A DNA stretch of 64,000 bases from an uncultured Mycoplasmatota bacterium (GCA_900553855.1 USFG01000007.1:5869-69868), one strand, 5' to 3'. Shown: positions 42,416-51,451, numbered from the stretch's first letter. Translations and numbers: made by a program. The notes: generated from the letters alone by a model not told the origin.

Positions 42416-43612
42416 TTATTTTTCTAATAACCAATCAATTATATTTTTATGAATTATTCCATTTTGAGAGAAATCTAATTTATCCATTGAGAGAACAAAT
42501 TTAGGATAATTATCATCTATATTTTTATATGCATTAAATTCTCTTTCAACAACTTCTTCATCGTTTAAAATATATGTTACTTGAAAATATATTTTTTCAT
42601 TAAATCTTGTGGCTATAAAATCTATTTCGCCATTTTCTAATGTTCCAATGTTTACATTATATCCTCTAGCAATTAGTTCATTATAAACAATATTTTCTAA
42701 ATATGCACCAACTTGTCCTTTTTTGCCTTCACTTAAAATATTGGTAAAACCTAAGTCAGTTAGATAATATTTGTATTTACCAGTTAGTATTCTTTTTCCT
42801 CTAACATCATATCTTTCCGCTTTGGAAATTAAATTAGCACGAGTTATATAATCTAGGTAATTATATATAGTTTCAAGAGATACATTTCGGGAATCGCTTT
42901 GCATATATTTTTTTAGGCTATCAGGAGAAAATACTTGTGAAGGTGTTGTTAATATGTAAGTTACAATTCTATTTAGTAAATCGATATCTTTAATATTAAA
43001 TCTTTTTACAATATCTTTTATAATAATAGAATCATAAATATCATTTAAATATGTTTTTCTTGAAATATCGTCTTTTTGCATAAATCTTTGAGGCATTCCT
43101 CCCCACTTAATATAGTCATTAAATGCATCTTCAATATCCCTATTATCTGAGAGATTTAATAATTTACACACTTCATTAAATGTGAATGGGGTTATTTTAA
43201 AACTTACATATCTTCCCGCAATATGAGTTGCTAAATCGCTAGATAATAAATCACTATTTGATCCTGTAATGAAAATTGATGTGTTTTTAGTTGCTCTTAA
43301 TGAATTTACAACTTTTTCCCACTTTATAACATTTTGAATTTCATCAAAGAATATATAATATTTTTTATCATCAATTATTCTTTCTTTAACATAATTGTTT
43401 AACTTTTTAGGATCAGTATATTCCTCATAATCGTAATCTTCAAAGTTAATATAGATAATATGATTATCATCAACATTATTTTCTTTTAGCTCATCTATTA
43501 TTTGTTTTAATATTACTGATTTACCAGAACGTCTTATACCAATAAGTACTTTAATTAATTCTTGATCATAAAATGGTCTTATTAATTTTAAATATCTTTC
43601 ACGAATTACCAT
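42416..43612 (-). CDS. AAA ATPase with DUF4143 domain
   Basis: 398 residues. Walker A GIRRSGKSV (about residue 25), Walker B YYIFFDEIQN, sensor FITGSNSDLL, then the C-terminal DUF4143 nuclease-like domain (ENIVYNELIARGYNV, GEIDFIATR, with the E-x-D pattern of restriction-like folds). The family is widespread and often multi-copy in gut bacteria. Role unproven, maybe toxin- or defence-like. It is isolated by its own consensus promoter and terminator. Confidence 0.88.
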   Translation of the reverse strand: MVIRERYLKLIRPFYDQELIKVLIGIRRSGKSVILKQIIDELKENNVDDNHIIYINFEDYDYEEYTDPKKLNNYVKERIIDDKKYYIFFDEIQNVIKWEKVVNSLRATKNTSIFITGSNSDLLSSDLATHIAGRYVSFKITPFTFNEVCKLLNLSDNRDIEDAFNDYIKWGGMPQRFMQKDDISRKTYLNDIYDSIIIKDIVKRFNIKDIDLLNRIVTYILTTPSQVFSPDSLKKYMQSDSRNVSLETIYNYLDYITRANLISKAERYDVRGKRILTGKYKYYLTDLGFTNILSEGKKGQVGAYLENIVYNELIARGYNVNIGTLENGEIDFIATRFNEKIYFQVTYILNDEEVVEREFNAYKNIDDNYPKFVLSMDKLDFSQNGIIHKNIIDWLLEK

Positions 43613-43636
43613 AATAATTTGTCCTTTCTTTAATAT

Positions 43637-43665
43637 ATTATATAACTTTATTTTATTATTGTCAA
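43637..43665 (-). promoter_or_regulatory. Consensus promoter of the AAA/DUF4143 gene
   Basis: Minus-strand TTGACA (43660-43665), 17 bases, TATAAT (43637-43642): a perfect sigma-A promoter, the only one in the window with both boxes exact. This predicts strong expression unless repressed. Confidence 0.85.
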
Positions 43666-43714
43666 TTTATTACGCTATACCGTAATTTTTTGTTAATTTT
43701 AGCATTTTATTACG
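43666..43714. promoter_or_regulatory. Repeats upstream of the AAA/DUF4143 promoter
   Basis: The inverted repeat ATTACG-6-CGTAAT (43669-43686) abuts the -35 box. A second TTTATTACG (43706-43714) repeats the first (43666-43674) exactly 40 bases away, about four helical turns. It looks like a regulator-binding region. No regulator gene is next to it. Confidence 0.4.
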
Positions 43715-43721
43715 TCATGTC

Positions 43722-43758
43722 AAAAAAATACCACTACGTTAATAGTGATATTTTTAAT
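43722..43758 (-). terminator. rpsR terminator
   Basis: Minus-strand stem ATATCACTA/TAGTGGTAT with a T-run of seven, after the rpsF-ssb-rpsR operon. Confidence 0.8.
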
Positions 43759-43764
43759 TACAAT

Positions 43765-43980
43765 TTATTTTACAAATGGGATTAAAGCCATAAATCTTGC
43801 TCTTTTAACTTGTTTAGCAATATATCTTTGATGTTTAGCACATGCTCCAGTCATTCTTCTTGGAAGTATTTTTCCTTTTTCATTGATATATTTAGTAATA
43901 ATATTTACGTCTTTATAATCTACGCTTTTTCCAGCACACATTTGACAAATTTTCTTTTTCTTACGATAAAATTCAGCCAT
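43765..43980 (-). CDS. rpsR: 30S ribosomal protein S18
   Basis: 71 residues. CQMCAGKSVDYKDVNIITK, ILPRRMTGACAKHQRYI and the basic C-terminus are diagnostic. The two N-terminal Cys may bind zinc together with CAKH. Last gene of rpsF-ssb-rpsR. Confidence 0.98.
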   Translation of the reverse strand: MAEFYRKKKKICQMCAGKSVDYKDVNIITKYINEKGKILPRRMTGACAKHQRYIAKQVKRARFMALIPFVK

Positions 43981-43994
43981 TTTTAATTTCCTTT

Positions 43995-44462
43995 CTAAAA
44001 TGGTAGATCATCATCACTTAGAACTACTTCTGAACCGAAATCTTTAAATGGATCTTCATTAAAATCATTAGTTTCTACGTGATTTATATCTCCAGTTTGA
44101 TTTACAGCGGGCATAACAGGTGCACTATTTGTGTTTCCTTTACTACTTAAGAAAGTAATATTGTTTGCATTTACTTCAGTTACATATACTGTTTTGCCTT
44201 CATTATTTTGATAATTTCTTGTTTGAATTCTTCCTTGTACTCCGATTTGAGAACCTTTAGTACAATATTTACATAGGTTTTCTGCTTGCTTTCCCCATAT
44301 AACACAGTTAATAAAATCAGCATCTCTTTCGCCATTTTGATTTGAAAATTGACGAGATACAGCAATTGTGAATGAACAAGTTGTATTTGTTCCATTCATA
44401 GTATTTACTGTTCTAAGTTCAGGATCTCTAGCAAGTCTTCCTACTAATACGACATTATTCAT
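43995..44462 (-). CDS. ssb: Single-stranded DNA-binding protein
   Basis: 155 residues. OB fold with MNNVVLVGRLARDPELR and FINCVIWGKQAENLCKY, a Pro/Asn-rich linker and the acidic tip DDDLPF that binds partner proteins. Two bases after rpsF. Confidence 0.98.
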   Translation of the reverse strand: MNNVVLVGRLARDPELRTVNTMNGTNTTCSFTIAVSRQFSNQNGERDADFINCVIWGKQAENLCKYCTKGSQIGVQGRIQTRNYQNNEGKTVYVTEVNANNITFLSSKGNTNSAPVMPAVNQTGDINHVETNDFNEDPFKDFGSEVVLSDDDLPF

Positions 44463-44465
44463 TAA

Positions 44466-44756
44466 CTACTCCTCATCTAATTTAATAATTTGATGTCTAA
44501 TGATATTTTCATTTAATCTAGCTTTACGATCAAGTTCAGCTATAGCTTCATTAGATGCTTCAACTGTTAATACATAGTAAAATCCGTTAACTTCTTTATT
44601 AATAGGATAAGCTAAAGTTCTTTGTCCCATTTCTTTAACGTTAGTAATTTTACCTTTTAAGTCAGTTACTACTGATTTAAGACTTTCAACTACATTTTTA
44701 ACAGCAGCTTCTTCTAAAGTAGTTTTAACAATAAACATTACTTCATAGTTTTTCAT
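44466..44756 (-). CDS. rpsF: 30S ribosomal protein S6
   Basis: 96 residues. MKNYEVMFIVKTTLEE, GQRTLAYPINKEVNGFYYVL and the C-terminal RLNENIIRHQIIKLDEE match S6. First gene of the operon, with AGGAGGA upstream. Confidence 0.98.
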   Translation of the reverse strand: MKNYEVMFIVKTTLEEAAVKNVVESLKSVVTDLKGKITNVKEMGQRTLAYPINKEVNGFYYVLTVEASNEAIAELDRKARLNENIIRHQIIKLDEE

Positions 44757-44759
44757 TTT

Positions 44760-44832
44760 TCTATCCTCCTTCTGGTCTATTCGGCTTTATTTAATATAAA
44801 GCAAGGAGCTTTCGCTCAAGCAGTATATTAGC
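44760..44832 (-). promoter_or_regulatory. rpsF leader, possible S6:S18-binding structure
   Basis: The leader carries a GAGC-GAAA-GCTC hairpin and a second stem GCTTTAT/ATAAAGC followed by CCGAATAG. Known S6:S18 leaders use a stem with a CCG motif near the start of rpsF. Only the position and the CCG support the assignment. Confidence 0.4.
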
Positions 44833-44873
44833 ATAGATTTTAGATAAATTCTAGACTATTTTTAACTATTTTA

Positions 44874-44914
44874 ATAAAAAAAGAAAGATAATTTAAAATT
44901 ATATCTTCCTAATA
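44874..44914 (-). terminator. Intrinsic terminator
   Basis: Minus-strand AGGAAGATA region pairs with TATCTTTCT, followed by seven T, after the surface protein gene. Confidence 0.65.
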
Positions 44915-44925
44915 TATTTTAATTA

Positions 44926-46164
44926 TTAGATGCGAAACGCGGGTGCAAATCCATTAGTTGCAGTTGGAATACCAATACTATATGCTCCAGTGGCTGAAAT
45001 TACTCCAAAAGGGTATTGTATCGTTTGAACTGCATATGCGGCATTACGTAGCCACCATATTGAGTTAGAATTATTATATTTTTTTATTCTATCACTATTG
45101 ACTTTGTTTACATAATGATCTAATACACGTGTTAAATCTTTCGCACTATCGCTAGCATTTGTTATATTAATTTCTTTTGCAGCAAGTAAATATATTTTGT
45201 CATTTGTTGTTAAATTTTCACTTTCACTACTTCCATGCCCTGATATGACTTTAGTTTCTATTATGGCATTTTGTAGATCACTTGGTAATTTGTCAAAAAA
45301 TTCTCCATTAGCATATGTTCTCATTGCAGAATCTTTCCATCCACCTACATTTGTATTTGTGCTATTCATTTGTCTTTTTTCTACGATATCTGCAAACTCT
45401 ACTACAAATCCACATGCTGTTTGGGAAAAATCAGTTCCATCACATTCACTTGGTGTTGATTTATTAGCAATTCTTACTGTATAAGATTCATTACCTATTA
45501 AAACTTGTTTTGTATCGCCTACTTTATATACATCAGATGAGGTATTACCTGCTATTGTTTCCCACGAATCTTCTGCAAATGTGGTTGGCTCTACTATAGA
45601 ATTATCTTTAACCGTTACGTGACAAGCAAAAGATGCTCCTTGGTCAATAGATTGATCTTCGTTTGTGTCTGGAAAACTTATCGTTAAATTATAAATGTGT
45701 TTATCATTGTTGGCTCCTGATACAAAATATCCTTTTCCAATGTATTGAATTCCTGATGAATTTATAGTCCCGGTTGCGTCATTTGCAAGTTTTCCATTAC
45801 TAGATGATGTGCTATCTTTAGTAAGTGCATATGTTAAGGCACCTTCAGAAAATGTATTATTATCTATAGCTATTCCTATTTTATATTTTAAATCGGTATT
45901 TGTGGTAATAGCATTTGGTTTTGTATTATTTATTCCGGTTAATGTAAATTGTTTAGTTACGGAATCTCCTGGTATAATATTATTTAGAATTATGTTGCTA
46001 GAATTATTTTCATATGTTATAGATAACTGACCACTTTCTACTTTTATAGTGCTTGAGCTTTCGCGATTGTTAATTTTTGCTGCTAAATATGAATATGTTA
46101 CTCCTAAAGTAATTGATAATGTTAATATTAGTAACGCTACATAAATTAAATATCTATTTTTCAA
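44926..46164 (-). CDS. Secreted or anchored protein, TasA-like start and DUF6273-like end
   Basis: About 412 residues. Signal-like helix (YVALLILTLSITLGVTYSYLAA), a beta-rich part with QLSITYENNSSNIILNNIIPGDSVTKQF (as in TasA/CalY-type proteins), a second beta domain, and a C-terminal domain with WWLRNAAYAVQ and final GFAPAFRI, the pattern of DUF6273. Function unknown; surface exposure likely. The start is TTG at 46164, four bases after AGGTGAT. A decayed copy follows upstream. Confidence 0.75.
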   Translation of the reverse strand: MKNRYLIYVALLILTLSITLGVTYSYLAAKINNRESSSTIKVESGQLSITYENNSSNIILNNIIPGDSVTKQFTLTGINNTKPNAITTNTDLKYKIGIAIDNNTFSEGALTYALTKDSTSSSNGKLANDATGTINSSGIQYIGKGYFVSGANNDKHIYNLTISFPDTNEDQSIDQGASFACHVTVKDNSIVEPTTFAEDSWETIAGNTSSDVYKVGDTKQVLIGNESYTVRIANKSTPSECDGTDFSQTACGFVVEFADIVEKRQMNSTNTNVGGWKDSAMRTYANGEFFDKLPSDLQNAIIETKVISGHGSSESENLTTNDKIYLLAAKEINITNASDSAKDLTRVLDHYVNKVNSDRIKKYNNSNSIWWLRNAAYAVQTIQYPFGVISATGAYSIGIPTATNGFAPAFRI

Positions 46165-46191
46165 TATTATCACCTATTCTTATATATTACT

Positions 46192-46221
46192 ATTATAGTA
46201 TAAATTTTAATATATAGTCAA
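46192..46221 (-). promoter_or_regulatory. Promoter of the surface protein gene
   Basis: Minus-strand TTGACT (46216-46221), spacer 18, TATAAT (46192-46197). The same boxes and spacer lie before the decayed copy at 46936-46965. Confidence 0.7.
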
Positions 46222-46237
46222 TTTATAAGTGTAAAAT

Positions 46238-46920
46238 TTTATTCAATACGAAAGGTTGGTGCTAAGCCATAAATATAGCTAGCATTGGCTGTACGAAGCC
46301 ACCAATAGGTATTTGTTCCATTAAATTTTTTGCATGTCCAGAAATTGTTTTAGTTGAAATTATTACTTTTTGTAATTCTTCAAGCAGTTTATATATAAAC
46401 ACTTCGTCTAAATATTTTTTTATGTTGTTGCTGGCCAACCACCAACACTTGTGGCCGAAGCATTCATTGCTCTTTCTTCTACTATATCAACAAACTCAAC
46501 TACAAATCCGCATGCTGATTGGGAAAAATTATCATTCCTACACTCATCGGGGTTGAGTTATTTGCTATTCTCACTGTATAACTTGTTCCATCACTTAACA
46601 CTACTTCTTTTTCTTCTCCAACTATCATTTTTAAATGATGGAATATATTGTTCGACTGTTATATGGCAAGCAAATGAGGCACCTTGATCTATTGATTGAT
46701 CAATATTAGTGTCAGGAAAACTTATTGTTAAATTATAAATGTGTTTATCATTGTTTGTTCCTCATGTAAAATTGCCATTTCTATATATTGAGTACTGCTT
46801 TGGTCTATAATTTCAGTTGTTTCGTTTGCTAATTTTCCATTTGTTGATGAAGATGAATCTTTGGTTAAAGTATATGTTAGAGCACCATTTGAAAATGTAT
46901 TAACATCTATAACTATCACC
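46238..46920 (-). pseudogene. Decayed tandem copy of the surface protein gene
   Basis: Homologous pieces run in order: FSNGALTYTLTKDSSSSTNGK, HIYNLTISFPDTN, DQSIDQGASFACHITV, QSACGFVVEFVDIVEERAMN, TYWWLRTA and a final AP-x-FRI. They are in several frames with stops, and the middle is shortened. The signal sequence and first ~80 codons are gone: the promoter and AGGTGATAG join directly to the codons for VIDVNTF. It shows a recent duplication and loss. Confidence 0.85.
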
Positions 46921-46935
46921 TACTTTATACCTATT

Positions 46936-46965
46936 ATTATAGTACAAATATTATTTTATAGTCAA
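46936..46965 (-). promoter_or_regulatory. Retained promoter of the decayed copy
   Basis: Minus-strand TTGACT (46960-46965), spacer 18, TATAAT (46936-46941), nearly the same as the promoter of the intact copy. The pseudogene may still be transcribed. Confidence 0.6.
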
Positions 46966-47033
46966 TTAATGGATAATTATTAAATTTGAAATAATAGATC
47001 ATGTAGAAAGATTTACATCAATTGGTCTATTCC

Positions 47034-47064
47034 AAAAAAACTCCACTGTGGAGTTTTTTTTTAG
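47034..47064 (-). terminator. ychF terminator
   Basis: Stem AAACTCCAC/GTGGAGTTT flanked by A- and T-runs on both sides, so it may work in both directions. Confidence 0.85.
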
Positions 47065-47073
47065 AATAGAGTG

Positions 47074-48171
47074 TTAAACATTAAATCTAAAGTAAACAAT
47101 ATCGCCATCTTGCATTAGGTAGTCTTTTCCTTCTAAACGCATTTTACCGGCTTCTTTTACTTTTAATTCACTACCATATTCTTTTAAATCTTCAAATGAC
47201 ATTACTTCGGCTTTAATGAATCCTCTTTGGAAATCAGAGTGAATAATTCCTGCACATTCCGGAGCTTTCATTCCTTTTCTAAATGTCCATGCACGGCATT
47301 CATCTTTTCCAGATGTAAAGAAGGTTTGAAGTCCTAGTAAATCATATGTAGCATAAATTAATTTATCTAACCCGCTGTTTGAAATACCTATTTCTTCTAA
47401 GAATGACTTCTTATCATCATCGTTCATTTCAGCTAGTTCTGATTCCATTTTGGCACTTACTACAATTACTGAAGAATTTTCGTTAGAAGCATATTCTCTA
47501 ACTTTATCAGTGTATTCGTTATGTCCAATAATGGCATCATCTTCATTTACGTTTGCCATATAAATTATGGGCTTTAATGTGATTAAGCAAAATGATTTTA
47601 ATAGAAGTAGTTCATCTTCATTTAAATCTATTGTTCTTAATGATTTATTTTGAAGTAGGGCTCCTTCACATTTTCTTAGGGTTTCTAATTCAAATAAATC
47701 TTTTTTATCTTTACTTGATTCACATTTTTTGGCAATTTTACCAATTCTATTTTGAATTATTTCTAAATCTGACATTATTAATTCAACATTAATTATTTCG
47801 ATATCTCTAATAGGATCTACTCCGCCTTCAACATGAATTATGTCTGAATTCTCAAAGCATCTTACTACTTCAACAATAGCATCTACTTCTCTAATATGAG
47901 ATAAGAATTTATTACCTAATCCTTCACCTTTTGATGCACCTTTAACTAGTCCTGCTATATCAGTAAATTCATAAGTTGTTGGGACAGTTCTTTCAGGCAT
48001 ATACATATTTTCTAAAAATTCCAAACGATAATCGGGTACTGTTACTACACCGACATTAGGATCAATAGTTGCAAATGGATAATTAGCCGCTAAAATATTC
48101 TTTTTAGTTATGGCGTTAAATAATGTACTTTTTCCTACGTTAGGTAATCCGACGATTCCTGCTTTTAACAT
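47074..48171 (-). CDS. ychF: Ribosome-binding ATPase YchF (Obg family)
   Basis: 365 residues. P-loop GLPNVGKSTLFNAIT, G3 DIAGLVKGASKGEGLG, and the C-terminal TGS domain with WTFRKGMKAPECAGIIHSDF. The G4 position is NVNE (NxxE rather than NKxD), which explains the family's preference for ATP. Normal length. Confidence 0.97.
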   Translation of the reverse strand: MLKAGIVGLPNVGKSTLFNAITKKNILAANYPFATIDPNVGVVTVPDYRLEFLENMYMPERTVPTTYEFTDIAGLVKGASKGEGLGNKFLSHIREVDAIVEVVRCFENSDIIHVEGGVDPIRDIEIINVELIMSDLEIIQNRIGKIAKKCESSKDKKDLFELETLRKCEGALLQNKSLRTIDLNEDELLLLKSFCLITLKPIIYMANVNEDDAIIGHNEYTDKVREYASNENSSVIVVSAKMESELAEMNDDDKKSFLEEIGISNSGLDKLIYATYDLLGLQTFFTSGKDECRAWTFRKGMKAPECAGIIHSDFQRGFIKAEVMSFEDLKEYGSELKVKEAGKMRLEGKDYLMQDGDIVYFRFNV

Positions 48172-48189
48172 ATTATCTCTTCTTTCTTT

Positions 48190-48585
48190 TTTCTTGATAT
48201 TTTTTTGATGATAAAATTTCTTTTTTAACTGATTCTAAATCTGGTTTAACTCCTCTAGAACTTGAATCAAGTCCATTCCAGGGCCTCAATTTCCGTCAAT
48301 TATTAAGGGACCGTTTTCAGTTATTGCAACATCCCACCCAACAACGTTTACATCGTAGTTAACTTTGGCTGCTTCTTTAGTCATTTTAATTATTTCTTTC
48401 CAATATGGAATAGCAAATCTATCTACTTTAACTTTAGTTGTAGGTGTATAATCTGATTCACGATTTTTATTTGATAATTCTTTTAAATCGTTATATTATC
48501 TTTTATAATTTTCTCTTAACGCAAATTTTAATAGTCCCACTTCTTCGTCACCTATTGGTATAATACCAAATTTTTTGAAATATAA
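48190..48585 (-). pseudogene. Remnant of a sugar-transfer-associated ATP-grasp protein
   Basis: Minus-strand translation gives FGIIPIGDEEVGLLKFALRE, then KVDRFAIPYWKEIIKMTKEAA and NVVGWDVAITENGPLIIDGN, the C-terminal ATP-grasp motif. It is broken by a TAA after ENYKR, a TGA where the family has Trp (GN-W-x-PG), and another stop near the end. The N-terminal half is absent. Confidence 0.75.
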
Positions 48586-48617
48586 AAAGCACTTTGTATT
48601 ATTTAAAGTGCTTTAAC
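48586..48617 (-). terminator. htrA terminator
   Basis: Minus-strand stem AAAGCACTTT/AAAGTGCTTT with an eight-to-nine-base loop and T-run, at the end of the HtrA gene. Confidence 0.8.
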
Positions 48618-49716
48618 TAGCTTTTTTGTTAAGATTTAAAGTTACAGTATATTCTTTTGTTCCTCTAATATATGTACATTTAACTTTATCTCCTACTGAA
48701 TACATATATAAATAATATTTTAAGTAAGATGAATTCTTTATTTCATAATCACCGAATTTGGTAATAACATCGCCTTTTTCTAATCCGGCTTTTTCAGCTA
48801 CTGATCCTTTTTGCGTATAACCTACAACTGCCCCTTCAGTAATTGATTCATCAATTGTAAATCCATATTGCATTTTCATAGCTAGTGTATCAGTAGTATC
48901 TAAAGTGCCTACACCAAGAACTGGTCTTTCAATTTTACCACTTTCAATTAATTTTTCAGCATATTTAATAGCATCTTCAATTGGGATGGCAAAGCCCATT
49001 CCTTCAACGCCACTGCTTACTAATTTCATGTTAGTAATACCTATAACTTCACCATTCGAATTAGCAATAGGTCCACCTGAGTTTCCTGAGTTAATAGCTG
49101 CATCTGTTTGCATTACTTTCATTACCCATTTATCTACTGAAGTATTACTATTTTGACTTATTTCAACTAAACGTTCTTTTCCAGATAATATTCCCCTTGT
49201 AACTGTCCATGAATATTCTGTATCTAGTGGAGCTCCAATTGTAAATAAGGTATCTCCTAATCTAGCATCTTGATATGAACCAATTTCAGCAACCTGAATT
49301 ATATTATCTTTATTAACTGATAATATAGCTATATCCGAATAAGTATCGCTTCCTACTATTTCCGCGTCAAATGTTTTATTATTAGTAAATATTAATTTAA
49401 CTGATGATGCACCAGAAACAACATGAGCATTAGTTAAAATATATGCTTTATCACCATCTGTTTTATAAACAAAACCAGTTCCTGATGAAGCAAGGGTGTT
49501 CTTTTGATAATTTTGAACAACGACTACAGCATCATAAAGTTTTTCAACGGCATCTGCTATACCATTTTCATTAACTGTTACTTCTTTTTCTGATTTATTG
49601 ATTATTGTTTGATTAAATAATCCTTTTTTGCTTATTAAATAATATGTTCCAAATGAACCAAGAAGGAAACATACTATCATTATTATTATAATTATTATTC
49701 TATTTTTATCTTTCAT
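48613..49716 (-). CDS. htrA: HtrA/DegP-like serine protease
   Basis: 367 residues. N-terminal membrane helix, trypsin-like domain with catalytic His in LTNAHVVSGA, Asp in YSDIAIL and Ser in INSGNSGGPIAN, then one PDZ domain (GSVAEKAGLEKGDVITKFGD). It degrades misfolded proteins outside the membrane. ATG with AAAGGAA upstream. Confidence 0.96.
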   Translation of the reverse strand: MKDKNRIIIIIIMIVCFLLGSFGTYYLISKKGLFNQTIINKSEKEVTVNENGIADAVEKLYDAVVVVQNYQKNTLASSGTGFVYKTDGDKAYILTNAHVVSGASSVKLIFTNNKTFDAEIVGSDTYSDIAILSVNKDNIIQVAEIGSYQDARLGDTLFTIGAPLDTEYSWTVTRGILSGKERLVEISQNSNTSVDKWVMKVMQTDAAINSGNSGGPIANSNGEVIGITNMKLVSSGVEGMGFAIPIEDAIKYAEKLIESGKIERPVLGVGTLDTTDTLAMKMQYGFTIDESITEGAVVGYTQKGSVAEKAGLEKGDVITKFGDYEIKNSSYLKYYLYMYSVGDKVKCTYIRGTKEYTVTLNLNKKAS

Positions 49717-49732
49717 TTTTATTCCTTTCTTT

Positions 49733-50662
49733 TTAATATCTTATTATTTCTTTATAATTTACTGGTAACCCCATGGCATCTAATACTTTCTTAATTTCAA
49801 TTGTGTATAATCTTCCAGCTAATACATCTATTTCATAACTTAATTCACTTATAAATAATCTAAACTGATTATCAGCTAGTAATTGTTTTAAAATTATAAC
49901 TAGCGCTAAGATATCATTTTTACCATAGATATATTCGCCATTTTGAATTGGTATGTCTAAATAACTATGAATTCCATTATCTTCAATCATTTTTTGGGTT
50001 CGATGATCATAAACAATATCTTCATGAGCACATAAATTTCGATAATTAGCTAAAATTGGTAAATAAGTTATTAAGCTTTCCTTTGAAACATTATATACTT
50101 CCGCAATTGCTTCTTGATCGCTCTCTTTCATTATGGTATATAATTCACTAACTATACCAAACGATAATACTTTAACAACTACCCATAATGGAATGTATCC
50201 GTAATTTTTTATGTAATGCATTGTTGCTTGATGTTGGCCACCGTTAATTCTAATTTGACGTTTCATTTTTCTTATAAGATCATTTATTTGTCTTTGCTTT
50301 TCAGGATTGCGAGAAAAGTTGGTACTTTTTAAATAATCTTTTTCTTTATAACCATATTCTTTTGATAATTGATAGGAAAAAATACTTTTCATGTTATTTT
50401 CTACTACTAATAGATTTTTAAAAAATATATTTCTTATTTGTCTATCAAAATTAAATAAGGCTATTATTTCTTTAAAATTAGTTCCCTCTTTATAGTTTTT
50501 ATCACTTCCATTTTTTAAAAATAAATGTCGATACCCATTTATAAAAAAGTAATTTTCTCTTATTAGGGTATCCTTTGCAAAATCGATATCATCTATTATC
50601 AAACCTCTGGCTTGCAAAATAGATATTTGTTCATCAATTGTTTTAAAGACTTTTGTTTTCAC
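49733..50662 (-). CDS. Abi_2 family abortive infection-type protein
   Basis: 309 residues. N-terminal INGYRHLFL and FDRQIRNIFFKNLLVVENNMKS and central IPLWVVVKVLSFGIVSELY match the AbiD/AbiF (Abi_2) family. NYRNLCAHEDIVYD is the HEPN-type R-x4-H motif, pointing to RNase activity. Such proteins stop phage spread by shutting down the infected cell. GTG start with AAAGGAG; no partner gene is adjacent. Confidence 0.9.
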   Translation of the reverse strand: MKTKVFKTIDEQISILQARGLIIDDIDFAKDTLIRENYFFINGYRHLFLKNGSDKNYKEGTNFKEIIALFNFDRQIRNIFFKNLLVVENNMKSIFSYQLSKEYGYKEKDYLKSTNFSRNPEKQRQINDLIRKMKRQIRINGGQHQATMHYIKNYGYIPLWVVVKVLSFGIVSELYTIMKESDQEAIAEVYNVSKESLITYLPILANYRNLCAHEDIVYDHRTQKMIEDNGIHSYLDIPIQNGEYIYGKNDILALVIILKQLLADNQFRLFISELSYEIDVLAGRLYTIEIKKVLDAMGLPVNYKEIIRY

Positions 50663-50740
50663 ATTAGAACTCCTTTACTTTGAAAGTATATCACATTTCG
50701 CAAGATAATAGTACTAACTTAATATGAAAAATTTATGAAA

Positions 50741-51406
50741 TTACGAATAATATGTAATTATTCCTTCCGTTATTATCTTGGATAACTTTAATTGATATTC
50801 TTCTGTTTTTAATTTGTATCTTTCATTATCATTGGAAATAAATCCACATTCAATTAAAATTCCTTTCTTCTTCAATAACTTATACATATAAGTGTTATTA
50901 ATTGTTTTTACTTTACGTTTAGTATTTAAATATTTATTTAATGTGTTTTGAATAATTTCAGCTAATTTTTGATTATCTTTAACATAAAATACTTGTGGTC
51001 CACTATATTTTTTATTTTGATATATGTTTTGATGAATTGATATATATAAATCAGCATTTGAATTATTTATTAATTTAATGCGATTATCAAAGTCACTTTT
51101 TTTACGATATAAGGCATTGGGATTACTAATATCATTATCATCTTTTCTAGTTAGAAGGACTGTTGCTCCAGCACTAGAAAGTGTTTCTTTTAATTTATAA
51201 ACTATTTGTAAGTTTAGATCTTTTTCCTTAACATTATTGACAGTAGCACCATTATCAACACCACCATGTCCAGCATCTAAATATATTGTTTTACCTAATA
51301 ATGGGAAAGTTAAGTTACTCGCGCTTACATTAAAAATAGAAATAATTATTATTAAGAATAATAGTAATAGTAGTGTTAATTTAATAAGTCTTTTTATTTT
51401 TATCAC
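50741..51406 (-). CDS. cwlD: N-acetylmuramoyl-L-alanine amidase, CwlD-like
   Basis: 221 residues: membrane helix then an Amidase_3 domain with zinc ligands in YLDAGHGGVDNGA, the Glu-containing KEKDLNLQI, ISIHQN and the catalytic Glu in ILIECGFISN. Size and single-domain build match CwlD, which helps make muramic lactam in the spore cortex, but a vegetative role cannot be excluded. The start is odd: AGGTGAT is followed four bases later by ATA, where other genes here have ATG or TTG; the only usual start is a GTG inside that Shine-Dalgarno. Confidence 0.85.
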   Translation of the reverse strand: MIKIKRLIKLTLLLLLFLIIIISIFNVSASNLTFPLLGKTIYLDAGHGGVDNGATVNNVKEKDLNLQIVYKLKETLSSAGATVLLTRKDDNDISNPNALYRKKSDFDNRIKLINNSNADLYISIHQNIYQNKKYSGPQVFYVKDNQKLAEIIQNTLNKYLNTKRKVKTINNTYMYKLLKKKGILIECGFISNDNERYKLKTEEYQLKLSKIITEGIITYYS

Positions 51407-51451
51407 CTATAAATTATATGCTATTGATGATAAAACACTACTTAATAGAAT

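Noticed and set aside
48286..48300. TGA at Trp positions in two decayed genes, suggesting genetic code 4
   Set aside because: Intact genes use TGG, several intact genes end in TGA, and prfB with its UGA frameshift is present. The decayed genes also have TAA stops.
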